Positions 22,001 to 30,044 of a stretch of 64,000 nucleotides of DNA are shown here, piece by piece. This DNA is from Streptomyces cinnamoneus. Lineage in GTDB: Bacteria; Actinomycetota; Actinomycetes; Streptomycetales; Streptomycetaceae. Location: NCBI RefSeq assembly GCF_002939475.1, contig NZ_PKFQ01000001.1:1798001-1862000 (forward strand), written 5' to 3'. Below the pieces are notes generated by a model. It was given only the letters and a program-made list of their open reading frames with translations, did no database searches and was not told where the DNA came from. Position numbers and translations under genes: made by a program. How positions within the stretch are numbered: position 1 is the stretch's first letter; each line of letters starts with the position of its first letter.

Positions 22001-23167
22001 TTATGTCCGGGTGACCTTTCCGCACTCCCCGCGACGGACTTCGTCCTCGGCGCCCAGCTCGCGGCTGCGGTCGTAGGGGTCGACGGAAGGCCCGGACTCG
22101 TCCTCTTTCTCGCCGTGGCGAACGAGCCTGGGGAATCGCGGGTGGATGAACCCGTCGTGGACGTCGCAGGTGGTGTTGCCGATGTCCATCATGTGGCGGG
22201 CGATGACCAGCTTGCCGGGCGTCACGCTGAAGCGGGCGGGGTCGAGGATCTCGGTGTCGACGACGCGGCGCACGATGCTGCGCGCGACCTGCCGCGAACC
22301 CTTGTCCTTCTTCGTCAGCGGGTAGACGAAGGTGTAGTCGGCGTGGATGGTGACGACGCCGCCCTTCCCCTCCGCGAAGGTCATCCGGCCCTGCGTCTTG
22401 ACGGCACCGCCCACCACGCGGACCTCGTCCGGGTCGAAGCGGCTGAAGAGAGTCAGCGGATCGTTCTCGCGGTCGGGCTCGCGCAGGGAGGCGCTCGCCT
22501 TGGCGATCATCCCTTCCTGCTCCGGATCGAGCAGGTCCAGCGCGGCGGCCGGGCGCTCGCCGCGCAGGGTCGCGGGATCGAGGTTGGCGGCGACGAGGAA
22601 GTCCTTGGTCAGCTGCAGGGCCGAGGCGACTCGTTCCTTCGGCACCTGGCCCACGGCCGTGGCCTCGGGCAGCACGATCCCCGCCGCTCCATCGGCGTAC
22701 TCCTCCGCCGGCGAACCGGCGAAGGGCCGGTCGAGGGTCGCGGTGCCCTCGGACGACGCCGGGGCCTCCTTCTCCTTGCCCCAGCCGCCGGGTATCCGGG
22801 AGAGGACGTCGCCGGGATTGAGTACGAACGTGGCGCCCACGGCGACGGCCAGGACGACCCCGACACCGCCGAGGATCCGGCGCTTGCGGGCGGCCTTCCC
22901 GTTCATCTCCTGCCAGGCGGGCCCGGTGCGCCAGCCTTCGGGGTACGACGGGGGAACGTTCCCGCCTCCCCGGCCGAGAAACCCGCCCAGCCCCTTCCGC
23001 CGGGCCTTCGCGGCGGCCTCGTCCTGCCGCCGCAACCGATCGGTGACCATACGGGCCCGCGCCGACGGCTCCTTGGGGGCGGACTCACGGATCGACTGCT
23101 CGGTGTCCCGGGCGAAACGCTCCCAGTCCTCGTCGGTCAAGGGTCTCTCAGGTGGTTCGACCGTCAC
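22001..23167 (-). CDS. Single-pass membrane protein of unknown function
   Basis: A 388-residue protein with a charged cytoplasmic N-terminus of about 95 residues, one membrane helix (RRILGGVGVVLAVAVGATFVLNP) and a large extracytoplasmic domain. That domain includes a plausible beta-rich segment with VTIHADYTFVYPL and two late cysteines (NTTCDVHDG and RRGECGK), which could form a disulfide. I do not recognise a named family. The stop lies just upstream of the lgt leader. It seems to be chromosomal core by base composition rather than part of the adjoining island. Confidence 0.75.
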   Translation of the reverse strand: MTVEPPERPLTDEDWERFARDTEQSIRESAPKEPSARARMVTDRLRRQDEAAAKARRKGLGGFLGRGGGNVPPSYPEGWRTGPAWQEMNGKAARKRRILGGVGVVLAVAVGATFVLNPGDVLSRIPGGWGKEKEAPASSEGTATLDRPFAGSPAEEYADGAAGIVLPEATAVGQVPKERVASALQLTKDFLVAANLDPATLRGERPAAALDLLDPEQEGMIAKASASLREPDRENDPLTLFSRFDPDEVRVVGGAVKTQGRMTFAEGKGGVVTIHADYTFVYPLTKKDKGSRQVARSIVRRVVDTEILDPARFSVTPGKLVIARHMMDIGNTTCDVHDGFIHPRFPRLVRHGEKEDESGPSVDPYDRSRELGAEDEVRRGECGKVTRT

Positions 23168-23386
23168 GGCACGCCCTCTTGTCTGCTCTCAATGGATCAC
23201 CAGGTCAGAGGGCACTGTAGAGGCGTGCTCGGACACGGGTCAGAGCGGGTTGGACGGCCGTCGAGGGCGTTCTCGACCGCCCGTCGGTGTCAGGCGCCGG
23301 AGCGGCACAGCCGTCCCAGCGGAATCCTCCATCCGACCTAGGGTCACGGCTGAGGTAACCGCTGCCACAGCGGCCCTCGGGGCAAG

Positions 23387-24355
23387 TCAGCGAGCCGCCA
23401 GCGCTCTCCGCAGGGCGTCCCGGTGCTCCTGCGTCCAGGCAGCGCCCCGCTGCTCCTCAGGCAGGCCCGCGAGTCCCACAGAGATGTGATCGACGGCCTC
23501 GTCGTAGCGCCCCAGTGCAAGGGTGCACAGGCCCATGTTCAGTCGGTTGAACTCCGGCGTGAGCCAGTAGGCGGTCTCAGGCGGCGGCACGGCGGCGGCC
23601 ACGTCCGACAACCGCTCGGCTTGCTCCACGGCGCGCAGCGCCTGATCTCTCTCGCCGAGAGCCGCCAGCCCGGCGGCCGACTGGAGTAGATCGCCCAGGC
23701 GCTGAGCGGGGTGGGCACCCGGAGTGCCGGCGGCCGCGGCGAACCACCTGGCGACGCCTTGCTGTCTTCCTTGCTGGCGGGCGAGATAGCCGCGGAAGTT
23801 CAGCGCCTGTGCGGCGAGGGTGCCGTCCTCGATCGAGTCCGCGAGCTCCAGTGCCTGGGTCAGCATCGACACGGCTTCGTCGTCGCGGCGCACCTGAGCC
23901 AGCATCCACCCGGCGAACTGGGCGAACTCCGACGCCACGGCTGTGAGCTGGTCCCGGCGGGGTCCGCGCGCGTCCTTGAGCATGCGGGTCACGTCCTTGA
24001 CGTGTGTAAGGGTGGCCGGGATGACCGCCTCGGGGCGAAGGGCGTCGTCCAGGCGCCGGTAGGCGGCCAGCACACCGCCCAGCGCCTCCACCGTTCCCGC
24101 GTCCAGACGGGATGGCCGCTCAACGCTGCGCGAGACCCGCGAACGGTCGTCGGCGCTCAGCACCACTGCGGACAGCGCACCTCCGGCCCCTACGAGCTGG
24201 TCCAACGCCTCAGCCAGCTTCGGGGACGGCTGTTGCTTCCCGTTCAGCACGCGGGAGAGGTAGGAGAGGTCGTAGTTGATCGCCCGAGCTGCGGCACCCA
24301 TGGAATAGCCGTTGTCCCGCAGGGCACGGCGGGCCAGATCAGCGAAGTCGCTCAC
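23387..24355 (-). CDS. XRE-type regulator of cassette A
   Basis: A 322-residue protein with an N-terminal helix-turn-helix of the XRE/Cro type (SMGAAARAINYDLSYLSRVLNGKQQPSP). A long helical C-terminal region looks like tetratricopeptide-type repeats (ALELADSIEDGTLAAQALNFRGYLARQQG, ALGRYDEAVDHISVGLAGL), an arrangement typical of streptomycete regulators that sense a partner through the helical part. The GTG start at 24355 faces three tiny genes across a 158-base divergent promoter with TTGAC repeats. Its N-terminal half is related to the regulator at 28161-29306 and to the remnant at 28039-28164. Confidence 0.8.
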   Translation of the reverse strand: MSDFADLARRALRDNGYSMGAAARAINYDLSYLSRVLNGKQQPSPKLAEALDQLVGAGGALSAVVLSADDRSRVSRSVERPSRLDAGTVEALGGVLAAYRRLDDALRPEAVIPATLTHVKDVTRMLKDARGPRRDQLTAVASEFAQFAGWMLAQVRRDDEAVSMLTQALELADSIEDGTLAAQALNFRGYLARQQGRQQGVARWFAAAAGTPGAHPAQRLGDLLQSAAGLAALGERDQALRAVEQAERLSDVAAAVPPPETAYWLTPEFNRLNMGLCTLALGRYDEAVDHISVGLAGLPEEQRGAAWTQEHRDALRRALAAR

Positions 24356-24371
24356 GGTGAACCCCTAGGCA

Positions 24372-24410
24372 TTGACTTGTCGCTTCAAGTTTAGTCAAGG
24401 CCGGTCAACT
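24372..24410. promoter_or_regulatory. TTGAC repeat operator/promoter, cassette A
   Basis: TTGACT at 24372-24377, AGTCAA at 24393-24398 and TCAACT at 24405-24410. The first two are inverted and their starts are 21 bases apart, two helical turns. The second and third form a direct repeat on the minus strand. The same array with identical spacing occurs at 29323-29361. It probably binds the divergent XRE regulator and may include the -35 elements. Confidence 0.5.
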
Positions 24411-24513
24411 CCCGTGTGGCCAAGGGGAAATCCGACGATGGGCGGCAGACAGGACCCCGGCGACCGCGTGAACGGCCCCGGGGCGCGGCCAACGCTGAAC
24501 AAGGAGCGTCGAC

Positions 24514-24711
24514 ATGACCGACCATATCGCCCGCTGGTTCCGCCGGGTAAGGGCGCTGCTCGCCCCCGTCCCCACTCCCCCACCACCCCGGCGCAAGCCC
24601 CCGCACTGCCCGAGGGCCACCGAGCACCCCTACACCTACACCGTCGTCGTTTCCGCACACGGCATCAACTTCATCCCCCGCCAGCCCCACCGCGCGCAGG
24701 TGACCCGGTGA
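24514..24711 (+). CDS. Tiny basic protein 1, cassette A
   Basis: A 65-residue protein starting MTDHIARWFRRVRALLAP, with a proline-rich middle (TPPPPRRKPPHCP) and a C-terminal VVVSAHGINFIPRQPHRAQV. AAGGAG precedes the ATG. The stop overlaps the next gene as GTGA. The amphipathic basic N-terminus could touch a membrane or nucleic acid. I recognise no family. A near-identical copy of 63 residues lies at 29462-29653, differing mainly by loss of two residues. Confidence 0.65.
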   Translation: MTDHIARWFRRVRALLAPVPTPPPPRRKPPHCPRATEHPYTYTVVVSAHGINFIPRQPHRAQVTR

Positions 24712-24932
24712 ACGCCGCGCCCGAAGCCGGAACGTGGGTGGTCGACGTCAGACGGGACCGCGTCGGCGAGGTCGTCGAGGTGAGCGACGGGCGGGTGTCG
24801 CTGCGCGACCTCACCAGCAGGGAGGAGTGGGAGGCGTCGCCATGCGACGTCCGGCCCGCCACGGCGAACGACGAGCTGCGAGCGAAGGTCGCGGACCTCA
24901 ACCACCGCAGCGTGCGGAGGCAGGCCCGGTGA
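24708..24932 (+). CDS. Tiny acidic-basic protein 2, cassette A
   Basis: A 74-residue protein. The first half (TWVVDVRRDRVGEVVEVSDGRVSLRDL) reads as a small beta-barrel of SH3-like or KOW-like type, and the second half is helical and basic (ANDELRAKVADLNHRSVRRQAR). GTG 24708 overlaps the previous stop, and its own stop overlaps the third gene as GTGA. Almost identical to 29650-29874. Function unknown. Tight coupling suggests the trio acts together. Confidence 0.65.
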   Translation: MNAAPEAGTWVVDVRRDRVGEVVEVSDGRVSLRDLTSREEWEASPCDVRPATANDELRAKVADLNHRSVRRQAR

Positions 24933-25096
24933 CGAACCAGAAGACGGCCCGGCCGAGGCCCGCATCCGGGACGCGCTGCGCGGAGTGCCAGAACGTCAAG
25001 CGGCAACGGGCCAAGGCCTTGGAAGCCGGCGACCGCTCCGGCGCCGAAGCGGCGACCGTAGCAATGGGCGTCCACCTGCGCGTGGCGCACCCTTAA
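24929..25096 (+). CDS. Tiny putative zinc-finger protein 3, cassette A
   Basis: A 55-residue protein with a CAEC pair near residue 17-20 and a C-terminal HLRVAH, giving a C-x2-C...H-x4-H arrangement compatible with a small zinc finger. The rest is basic and helical. It starts with GTG overlapping the preceding stop and ends just before a strong hairpin. The copy at 29871-30038 is almost identical and keeps all four candidate ligands. Confidence 0.6.
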   Translation: MTNQKTARPRPASGTRCAECQNVKRQRAKALEAGDRSGAEAATVAMGVHLRVAHP

Positions 25097-25106
25097 AAGC
25101 ACGACT

Positions 25107-25132
25107 GCCCGCCCCGGCGAACCGGGGCGGGC
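25107..25132. terminator. Hairpin after tiny-gene trio A
   Basis: GCCCGCCCCGG pairs with CCGGGGCGGGC across a four-base loop, ten bases after the third gene. It separates the rightward trio from the leftward immunity gene. Confidence 0.7.
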
Positions 25133-25186
25133 CGTCCTCGGCTGGTTACGCCGAGCTGAATTCGACTGACTCGCGTGATGTAAGAG

Positions 25187-25714
25187 CTATCGCAAGAGAT
25201 AGCCAGCGGGATCGATCACGTACGCCATCACGGCTGCGAAGTCAGGGAATAGCAGGCTTGAGCCTTCACCTACCCACCAAAAGCGGTCCTGCGTCGCACC
25301 CAGAGTGTCGATCATGAAGATCCCGTTGGTCTCATCTTCATCGACCGATACGGGAACAAGCCTGCTGGTGGACGGCAGACCCTCATCTTCCAGCGTCCCC
25401 ATGTCGAGGATTAGCTCAAGAAATGATTGAGCACGAATCAGGGCCGCACTCTCAGGCCAGTCCTGACACCCGAGAATTGGCATCTCGAAGTAGAAGTTAT
25501 CCAGCCCGTCGCTCACCGAGAGAAATTCCCGATATCTCGGCTCCAGCGCCTGCCCAACTACACTTTGCAGTTCTGCCAACTGCTCTTCCGTTGCTGACGG
25601 ACGCAGCTGGATCAAGCTGTAAGCACCTGGCTCCTCGGCAACCTCGCGAGCACGCTTCTCAACAAGTTGCGCGATCATTTCCTGCAACCCATCCACCTCC
25701 ATCAAATCGGACAC
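25187..25714 (-). CDS. SMI1/KNR4 (SUKH)-type immunity protein A
   Basis: A 175-residue soluble protein with SUKH-like features: an early helical region followed by LRPSATEEQLAELQSVVGQALEPRYREFLSVSDGLDNFYFEMPILG, the typical pattern preceding the family's beta-sheet, and a late FWWVGEGSSLLFPDFAAVMAYV helix. Such proteins neutralise polymorphic toxins encoded directly upstream. It follows the Rhs tip A stop by 18 bases. Base composition is markedly less GC-rich than the core genome, as is common for exchanged toxin/immunity pairs. The GTG start lacks a clear ribosome binding site. Confidence 0.78.
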   Translation of the reverse strand: MSDLMEVDGLQEMIAQLVEKRAREVAEEPGAYSLIQLRPSATEEQLAELQSVVGQALEPRYREFLSVSDGLDNFYFEMPILGCQDWPESAALIRAQSFLELILDMGTLEDEGLPSTSRLVPVSVDEDETNGIFMIDTLGATQDRFWWVGEGSSLLFPDFAAVMAYVIDPAGYLLR

Positions 25715-25732
25715 TCAAGGACATTCGTTCCA

Positions 25733-28042
25733 TCAGGGGAGCCTGCTGATGCTACAGAGTCCATAAGAACCCACGGACACTGAGCCGGATTCGTATTCCG
25801 TCGTGTACGTACTGGGATCATTTCGCACTCCCGCATAGTAAAAGCCAGTTGGCTTGTACCCCACCGGATACTTGTTCGCATACGAACCGACCGTGGAATT
25901 AACGCGTCCATCCTGCTGGTGCCAACAGTACGGCTTCTCCTTCCCAGACCATGTCGTATCTGGAAGGTGCCCTGCAGCCTGCCCCGTCCGATACTCGTAC
26001 GGGGTTCCCTTCAGTTCCTTTTTATGATTCACCAGGTATTCTGTCGCGACCGCACTGAGCGTCTTGTTGCCGACAAACTCTTTAGGGGGGGACACCCGCC
26101 CCTTCGGGGACCAGTAGCCGGGAATTGCGTTGATCGCGGCTATATGATCCTTCAGCTCTTCTATCTGAGCAGCCGTGGCACCGCTGGGAGCACGGAAGCA
26201 CACAGGCCCCGACATACCCTTTGACACGGTGTCCATCTCAAGGAGCTTCGTGCAGTCCACATCGTCGTCGTCCTGGTCACCGTTCAGGCGACCCCCGCGA
26301 GAGGGATCCGCGCCCGGTGCCGACCGAGGGGCAGCTCCCGGCTCCCGATCCGGATCGTACGAGTCGCCGTTGAACAGGTCGAGAATGTTCGCGGCGGTGA
26401 TGACCGTGTTGACCACGTCGCCGGGCTTCCAGCCCCCGCCGGGATCCCAGTCCGGCTTCGGTGCCGGTCGCTTCGGGGCCGGCTTCGGGTTCTTGCCGTT
26501 GTTGGGGTTCTGGTCGATCTTCGGGCGCGGGGGGCGGGGAGGTTGCACATGCCGCTTGCGTGTTCCCCGCGGGTTGCGGAGAGGAGTGCCGACCGGCCCG
26601 CCCGAACCGCCATCACACCGGATGCATCCGCCGTCGTATCCGCCTCCTCCCCATCCACCTTCGTCCTCATCGACATCCCAAGAACGAGGAATGGACCTGA
26701 CGGACCGCCAGATACCGCGAACGATGCTGTAATCCCGGACTATGCTGCCGACGATCCTCCCGCCCAGTTCGAAGGTCCATTCGTTCGTACCGCTATCAGT
26801 GTCGTCGGATGCCCAATCGTTCCAACGGTCCCGGGTCCAGTCCACAGCGTCACTCAGACTGCTCGTCAGGCCGCCGCAGTACTGAACGCAGGTCGTGTAG
26901 GCGCCGTATGCAGCTGCTCCAGCAATCAGTTCGGCCGCACATGCATCCCAGAAGCAGTGCCCCGAGGGGTCCGTCCCGTTCAGCGGCGACGCGTTCCCGT
27001 AAACGAACCGGTTCGCCTGAACCGACGGCGAAGCGTCCAGCTGCCACGTGTCACGCGAGGCAAAACGGCCCGTGCCCGGCTGGTACCAGCGCGCCGCCAT
27101 GTTGACGTCGCCGCTCGACGGGTCCGTCCAGCCGGACTGGAAGCCCAGTGACGAGCGCGAACCGGACTTGGCCCGCACCGAACCGAACGGGTCGTAGGCC
27201 GTGGAGCCCACGACCTTCGTGCCGTCGGGCGACAGGCCGGCCACCACGTCCGTGTGCTGGTCGGTCACCGCCCGCTGCCTGGTCGTGCCGTCCGTGCTGC
27301 CCAGCAGCGCACCGCCGGGGCTCCGGCTGTACGTGCTCGAACCGTCCGAGACCAGGTTGTTGGAGCCGCCGTCGTACGTGAAGGCGGTGTCACCGTTGCG
27401 GCTCACCCGGTCGAGCGAGTCGTACGTGAACCTGGTGTCGCCGTCGGCGATGCGGCGCTCGAAGGCGTCATGGGTCAGCGAGCGCTTGCCGCTTCCCGTG
27501 TCGACCGACGAGAGCGTGCCGCGCGGCGTGTAGCCGTAGCGACCGGCGCCGTCCGTGAGCAGGCGGTTGGCCTCGTCGAAGGTGGCGGGGACGTCACCGG
27601 CCTTGACCCGGTTGCCCGCGTCGTCCCACGCGTAGGTCGTGGTCTTTCCGTCGCTCGTCCAGGACGTCATGCGGCCGGACTTGTCGTACGCGTAGGCCTC
27701 CGTTCCGGCACCCGAGATTCCGCTGGTGGTCTTCTTCGTCAGACGGTTGTTCAGGTCGTAGTCATAGGTGTTCGACATGACCTGCGCGGTGCCGTCCGCA
27801 CTGGTGACCTTGGACTCGGTCAGGCGGCCGAGCTGGTCGTAGCCGTAGCCCCGCTTCGCGCCGAGCTGCCAGTCGGTCGAGCCCGCGGGCTTGGTCGCGT
27901 ACTGCTCCTGCAGCACGCGGCCGGCGGCGTCGTAGGCCGTCGTCGTCTGGCCGCCGGTCACGGCGTCCTCGGTGCGGTTCAGACGACCCGCGGCGTCGTA
28001 GCCGTACGTCGACGTGCCGGACTTGTCCGTCCGGGACGTCAT
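25733..28042 (-). CDS. Orphan Rhs tip A: Rhs core 3' part with C-terminal toxin domain
   Basis: A 769-residue fragment of an Rhs protein. It starts at ATG 28042 with YD repeats (YGYDAAGRLNRTEDAV, YDYDLNNRLTKK) and contains the core end (NRFVYGNASPLNGTDPSGH), then a conserved pre-toxin region and a proline/lysine linker. Next comes a cassette-specific C-terminus of about 215 residues with GHLPDTTW, PYCWHQQDGRVNS and YKPTGFYYAG. I do not recognise that domain; GHxPD motifs occur in some nuclease toxins. It lacks a signal peptide and the LamG half. The ATG overlaps the stop of the regulator remnant. It may be silent or coupled to upstream translation. Confidence 0.72.
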   Translation of the reverse strand: MTSRTDKSGTSTYGYDAAGRLNRTEDAVTGGQTTTAYDAAGRVLQEQYATKPAGSTDWQLGAKRGYGYDQLGRLTESKVTSADGTAQVMSNTYDYDLNNRLTKKTTSGISGAGTEAYAYDKSGRMTSWTSDGKTTTYAWDDAGNRVKAGDVPATFDEANRLLTDGAGRYGYTPRGTLSSVDTGSGKRSLTHDAFERRIADGDTRFTYDSLDRVSRNGDTAFTYDGGSNNLVSDGSSTYSRSPGGALLGSTDGTTRQRAVTDQHTDVVAGLSPDGTKVVGSTAYDPFGSVRAKSGSRSSLGFQSGWTDPSSGDVNMAARWYQPGTGRFASRDTWQLDASPSVQANRFVYGNASPLNGTDPSGHCFWDACAAELIAGAAAYGAYTTCVQYCGGLTSSLSDAVDWTRDRWNDWASDDTDSGTNEWTFELGGRIVGSIVRDYSIVRGIWRSVRSIPRSWDVDEDEGGWGGGGYDGGCIRCDGGSGGPVGTPLRNPRGTRKRHVQPPRPPRPKIDQNPNNGKNPKPAPKRPAPKPDWDPGGGWKPGDVVNTVITAANILDLFNGDSYDPDREPGAAPRSAPGADPSRGGRLNGDQDDDDVDCTKLLEMDTVSKGMSGPVCFRAPSGATAAQIEELKDHIAAINAIPGYWSPKGRVSPPKEFVGNKTLSAVATEYLVNHKKELKGTPYEYRTGQAAGHLPDTTWSGKEKPYCWHQQDGRVNSTVGSYANKYPVGYKPTGFYYAGVRNDPSTYTTEYESGSVSVGSYGLCSISRLP
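26450..27766. repeat. 1.3-kb Rhs core direct repeat, copy A
   Basis: These 1317 bases appear identical to 31441-32757 (offset 4991) in every stretch I compared, including six-frame translations. They encode the end of the Rhs core, the pre-toxin region and the linker. Homology falls off at the toxin side exactly where the variable C-terminus begins. Confidence 0.85.
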
Positions 28043-28164
28043 GGCGCCGTCGGCACGGTTCCTCTGTCCAGCCGGGAGGGCAGCTCGACGGAGCGCGCGA
28101 TGCGCGACCGCTCATCGGCGGTGAGCGCCTCCGCGGCGAGATCACGAAGACGGTGACCCCTCAC
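28039..28164 (-). pseudogene. Remnant of an XRE regulator gene
   Basis: A 41-codon frame whose product contains LTADERSRIARSVELPSRLDRGTV. It matches the segment LSADDRSRVSRSVERPSRLDAGTV after the helix-turn-helix of the cassette A regulator. Its GTG overlaps the stop of the 28161-29306 regulator as GTGA, and its TGA overlaps ATG 28042 of Rhs tip A. The rest of the regulator is missing, so this marks a recombination joint between a regulator gene and Rhs core sequence. It could still relay translation from the regulator to the tip. Confidence 0.7.
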
Positions 28165-29306
28165 GCGACTGACAGCTGGGGTGTGCTCGCGACGTCGCGG
28201 GCCAGGTCGGTCAGCCAGTGGGGGGCGTGGGGAGCGCGCGTCACGCCTTGCAGGGCACCTCGCAGCCTGCGGTGGTTACGACCGGAGCTCACAACATCGA
28301 GTACGGCGGGCAGGGAGTGCAGCATCGCCTCACACGCGGGCCAGTCCTCGATCGCTGTGTACGCCGACAGCAGGGAGATCTTGTAGTACAGCACGCCCCG
28401 CCCGCTGGGCCGGAACTCCACGCTCAAGTCGTGCGCCCTCTGGAGCTGGGGGACGGCGGCGCCGTCATCGCCCAGTGCACGCAGCGCTTCGCCCTCGTGC
28501 CCGGCGATCTCGAGTTCGTTGATCCACCAGGTCCAGGACGGATCGCAAGGGCTGATCGAATCCTCCAGCGCGGCCCTGGCGGCCTTCAGCTCGTTCAGCG
28601 CGCCCTGCCGATGGCCGGCGTCTGCGAGCGCCCGCGCCTTGCGTACACGAGCCATCAATGCGACACGCGGCGGAAGCCGGAGCTGGGACAAGAGCTCATC
28701 CGCGATCCGCAGCGACTCGCCCGTGCGGCCGTGCTCCACACCCTGCATGGCCAGCAGATCCAGTACGAACCATTCCCTCGACCGGTCCCCGGCGTGCCCG
28801 GCCAGTATGCGCGCTTCGAGGAAGGCCGAGCGAGCAGCGTCCTGCTGCCCCGCGTCGAACAGCAACCAGCCCGCTACCTGCGCGAGCTCGGCAACCGCCG
28901 TCAGGTATTCACACTTCAGCCGGTCGGGCACGGACCCGGTGTCCAGCTTGCGCTGCGCGGTCTTCCACACCCGTACGGCCGCAGGCGCGATGGCGTCTCC
29001 GCCGTACCGGTTGTCGTGGTCGAGCAAGTAGGCGACGGTCGCACGCAGATGGCCGAGGTCGCTGTCCGTGTTTTCAGGCGCAGTGTCCACCCGCAGAGCC
29101 GCCCCCGGCGGCAAGAGACCGGCCAACGCCCCTTCCGCCCCGACCAGCGCGTCCAACGCCCCGGCCAACTGCGGTGACGGGCACTGCTTCCCGTTGAGAA
29201 CGCGGGAGAGGTACGCCGGGTCGTAGCACAGCGCACGCGCTGCCCCGCGCATGCTCAGGCCCCTGGCTGCCAAGGCTTCGCGGGCTCGGGACGCGAACTC
29301 CGTCAT
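28161..29306 (-). CDS. XRE-type regulator of cassette B
   Basis: A 381-residue regulator with an N-terminal helix-turn-helix (SMRGAARALCYDPAYLSRVLNGKQCPSP) clearly related to the cassette A protein, then a long helical C-terminal region of repeat type (ALADAGHRQGALNELKAARAAL, ALRALGDDGAAVPQLQRAHDL) that differs from cassette A beyond the first third. ATG 29306 faces the trio at 29462-30038 across a promoter with the same TTGAC array as cassette A. The stop overlaps the remnant frame at 28164. Different sensing domains on a conserved DNA-binding head suggest different inputs. Confidence 0.8.
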   Translation of the reverse strand: MTEFASRAREALAARGLSMRGAARALCYDPAYLSRVLNGKQCPSPQLAGALDALVGAEGALAGLLPPGAALRVDTAPENTDSDLGHLRATVAYLLDHDNRYGGDAIAPAAVRVWKTAQRKLDTGSVPDRLKCEYLTAVAELAQVAGWLLFDAGQQDAARSAFLEARILAGHAGDRSREWFVLDLLAMQGVEHGRTGESLRIADELLSQLRLPPRVALMARVRKARALADAGHRQGALNELKAARAALEDSISPCDPSWTWWINELEIAGHEGEALRALGDDGAAVPQLQRAHDLSVEFRPSGRGVLYYKISLLSAYTAIEDWPACEAMLHSLPAVLDVVSSGRNHRRLRGALQGVTRAPHAPHWLTDLARDVASTPQLSVA

Positions 29307-29322
29307 GGTGGGCTCCGGGGTG

Positions 29323-29361
29323 TTGACTGATGACTTCCAGCGTAGTCAACGCCGGTCAACT
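29323..29361. promoter_or_regulatory. TTGAC repeat operator/promoter, cassette B
   Basis: TTGACT at 29323-29328, AGTCAA at 29344-29349 and TCAACT at 29356-29361, with the same 21-base and 12-base spacings as the array at 24372-24410 although bases between differ. Conservation of spacing supports a regulator site shared by both XRE proteins. Confidence 0.5.
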
Positions 29362-29461
29362 CCCGCTGGCCCTCTGCGTTTACCGACCATGGACGCTCAG
29401 GGCCCCGGCGACCGCGTGAACGGCCCCGGGGCGCGGCCAACGCTGAACAAGGAGCGTCGAC

Positions 29462-29653
29462 ATGACCGACCATATCGCCCGCTGGTTCCGCCGGGTAAGG
29501 GCGCTGCTCGCCCCGATTCCCACTCCCCCACCGCCCCGGCGCAAGCCCCCGCACTGTCCGAGGGCCACCGAGCGCCCCTACACCGTCGTCGTTTCCGCAC
29601 ACGGCATCAACTTCATCCCCCGCCAGCCCCACCGCGCGCAGGTGACCCGGTGA
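29462..29653 (+). CDS. Tiny basic protein 1, cassette B
   Basis: A 63-residue near-copy of the protein at 24514-24711, with the same MTDHIARWFRRVRALLAP start and ribosome binding site. It lacks two residues in the PYTYT segment. The stop overlaps the next gene as GTGA. Function unknown. Confidence 0.65.
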   Translation: MTDHIARWFRRVRALLAPIPTPPPPRRKPPHCPRATERPYTVVVSAHGINFIPRQPHRAQVTR

Positions 29654-29874
29654 ACGCCGCGCCCGAAGCCGGGACGTGGGTGGTCGACGTCAGACGGGAC
29701 CGCGTCGGCGAGGTTGTCGAGGTGAGCGACGGGCGGGTGTCGCTGCGCGACCTCACCAGCAGGGAGGAGTGGGAGGCGCTGTCGTGCGACGTCCGGCCCG
29801 CGACGGCGAACGACGAGCTGCGAGCGAAGGTCGCGGACCTCAACCACCGCAGCGTGCGGAGGCAGGCCCGGTGA
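29650..29874 (+). CDS. Tiny protein 2, cassette B
   Basis: A 74-residue near-copy of 24708-24932 with only a couple of substitutions near residue 46. The GTG start overlaps the preceding stop and its stop overlaps the third gene. Mostly silent differences between the copies indicate that the protein has been under selection since duplication, or that duplication is recent. Confidence 0.65.
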   Translation: MNAAPEAGTWVVDVRRDRVGEVVEVSDGRVSLRDLTSREEWEALSCDVRPATANDELRAKVADLNHRSVRRQAR

Positions 29875-30038
29875 CGAACCAGAAGACGGCCCGGCCGAGG
29901 CCCGCATCCGGGACGCGCTGCGCTGAGTGCCAGAACATCAAGCGGCAACGGGCCAAGGCCCTGGAAGCCGGCGACCGCTCCGGCGCCGAAGCGGCGACCG
30001 TCACCATGGGCGTCCACTTGCGCGTGGCGCACCCCTGA
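29871..30038 (+). CDS. Tiny putative zinc-finger protein 3, cassette B
   Basis: A 55-residue near-copy of 24929-25096 with two conservative changes. The CAEC and HLRVAH candidate metal ligands are retained. It ends just before the 15-base-stem hairpin at 30045. Confidence 0.6.
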   Translation: MTNQKTARPRPASGTRCAECQNIKRQRAKALEAGDRSGAEAATVTMGVHLRVAHP

Positions 30039-30044
30039 CAGCAC

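Larger units (their letters stand above)
24455..25132. repeat. Near-identical duplicated block, copy A
   Basis: This block covers the three tiny genes and the following hairpin. It recurs at about 29403-30074 with scattered substitutions and a six-base difference inside the first gene. The offset is 4948 bases before that point and 4942 after it. It marks a tandem duplication with a unit of about 4.95 kb. Confidence 0.85.
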
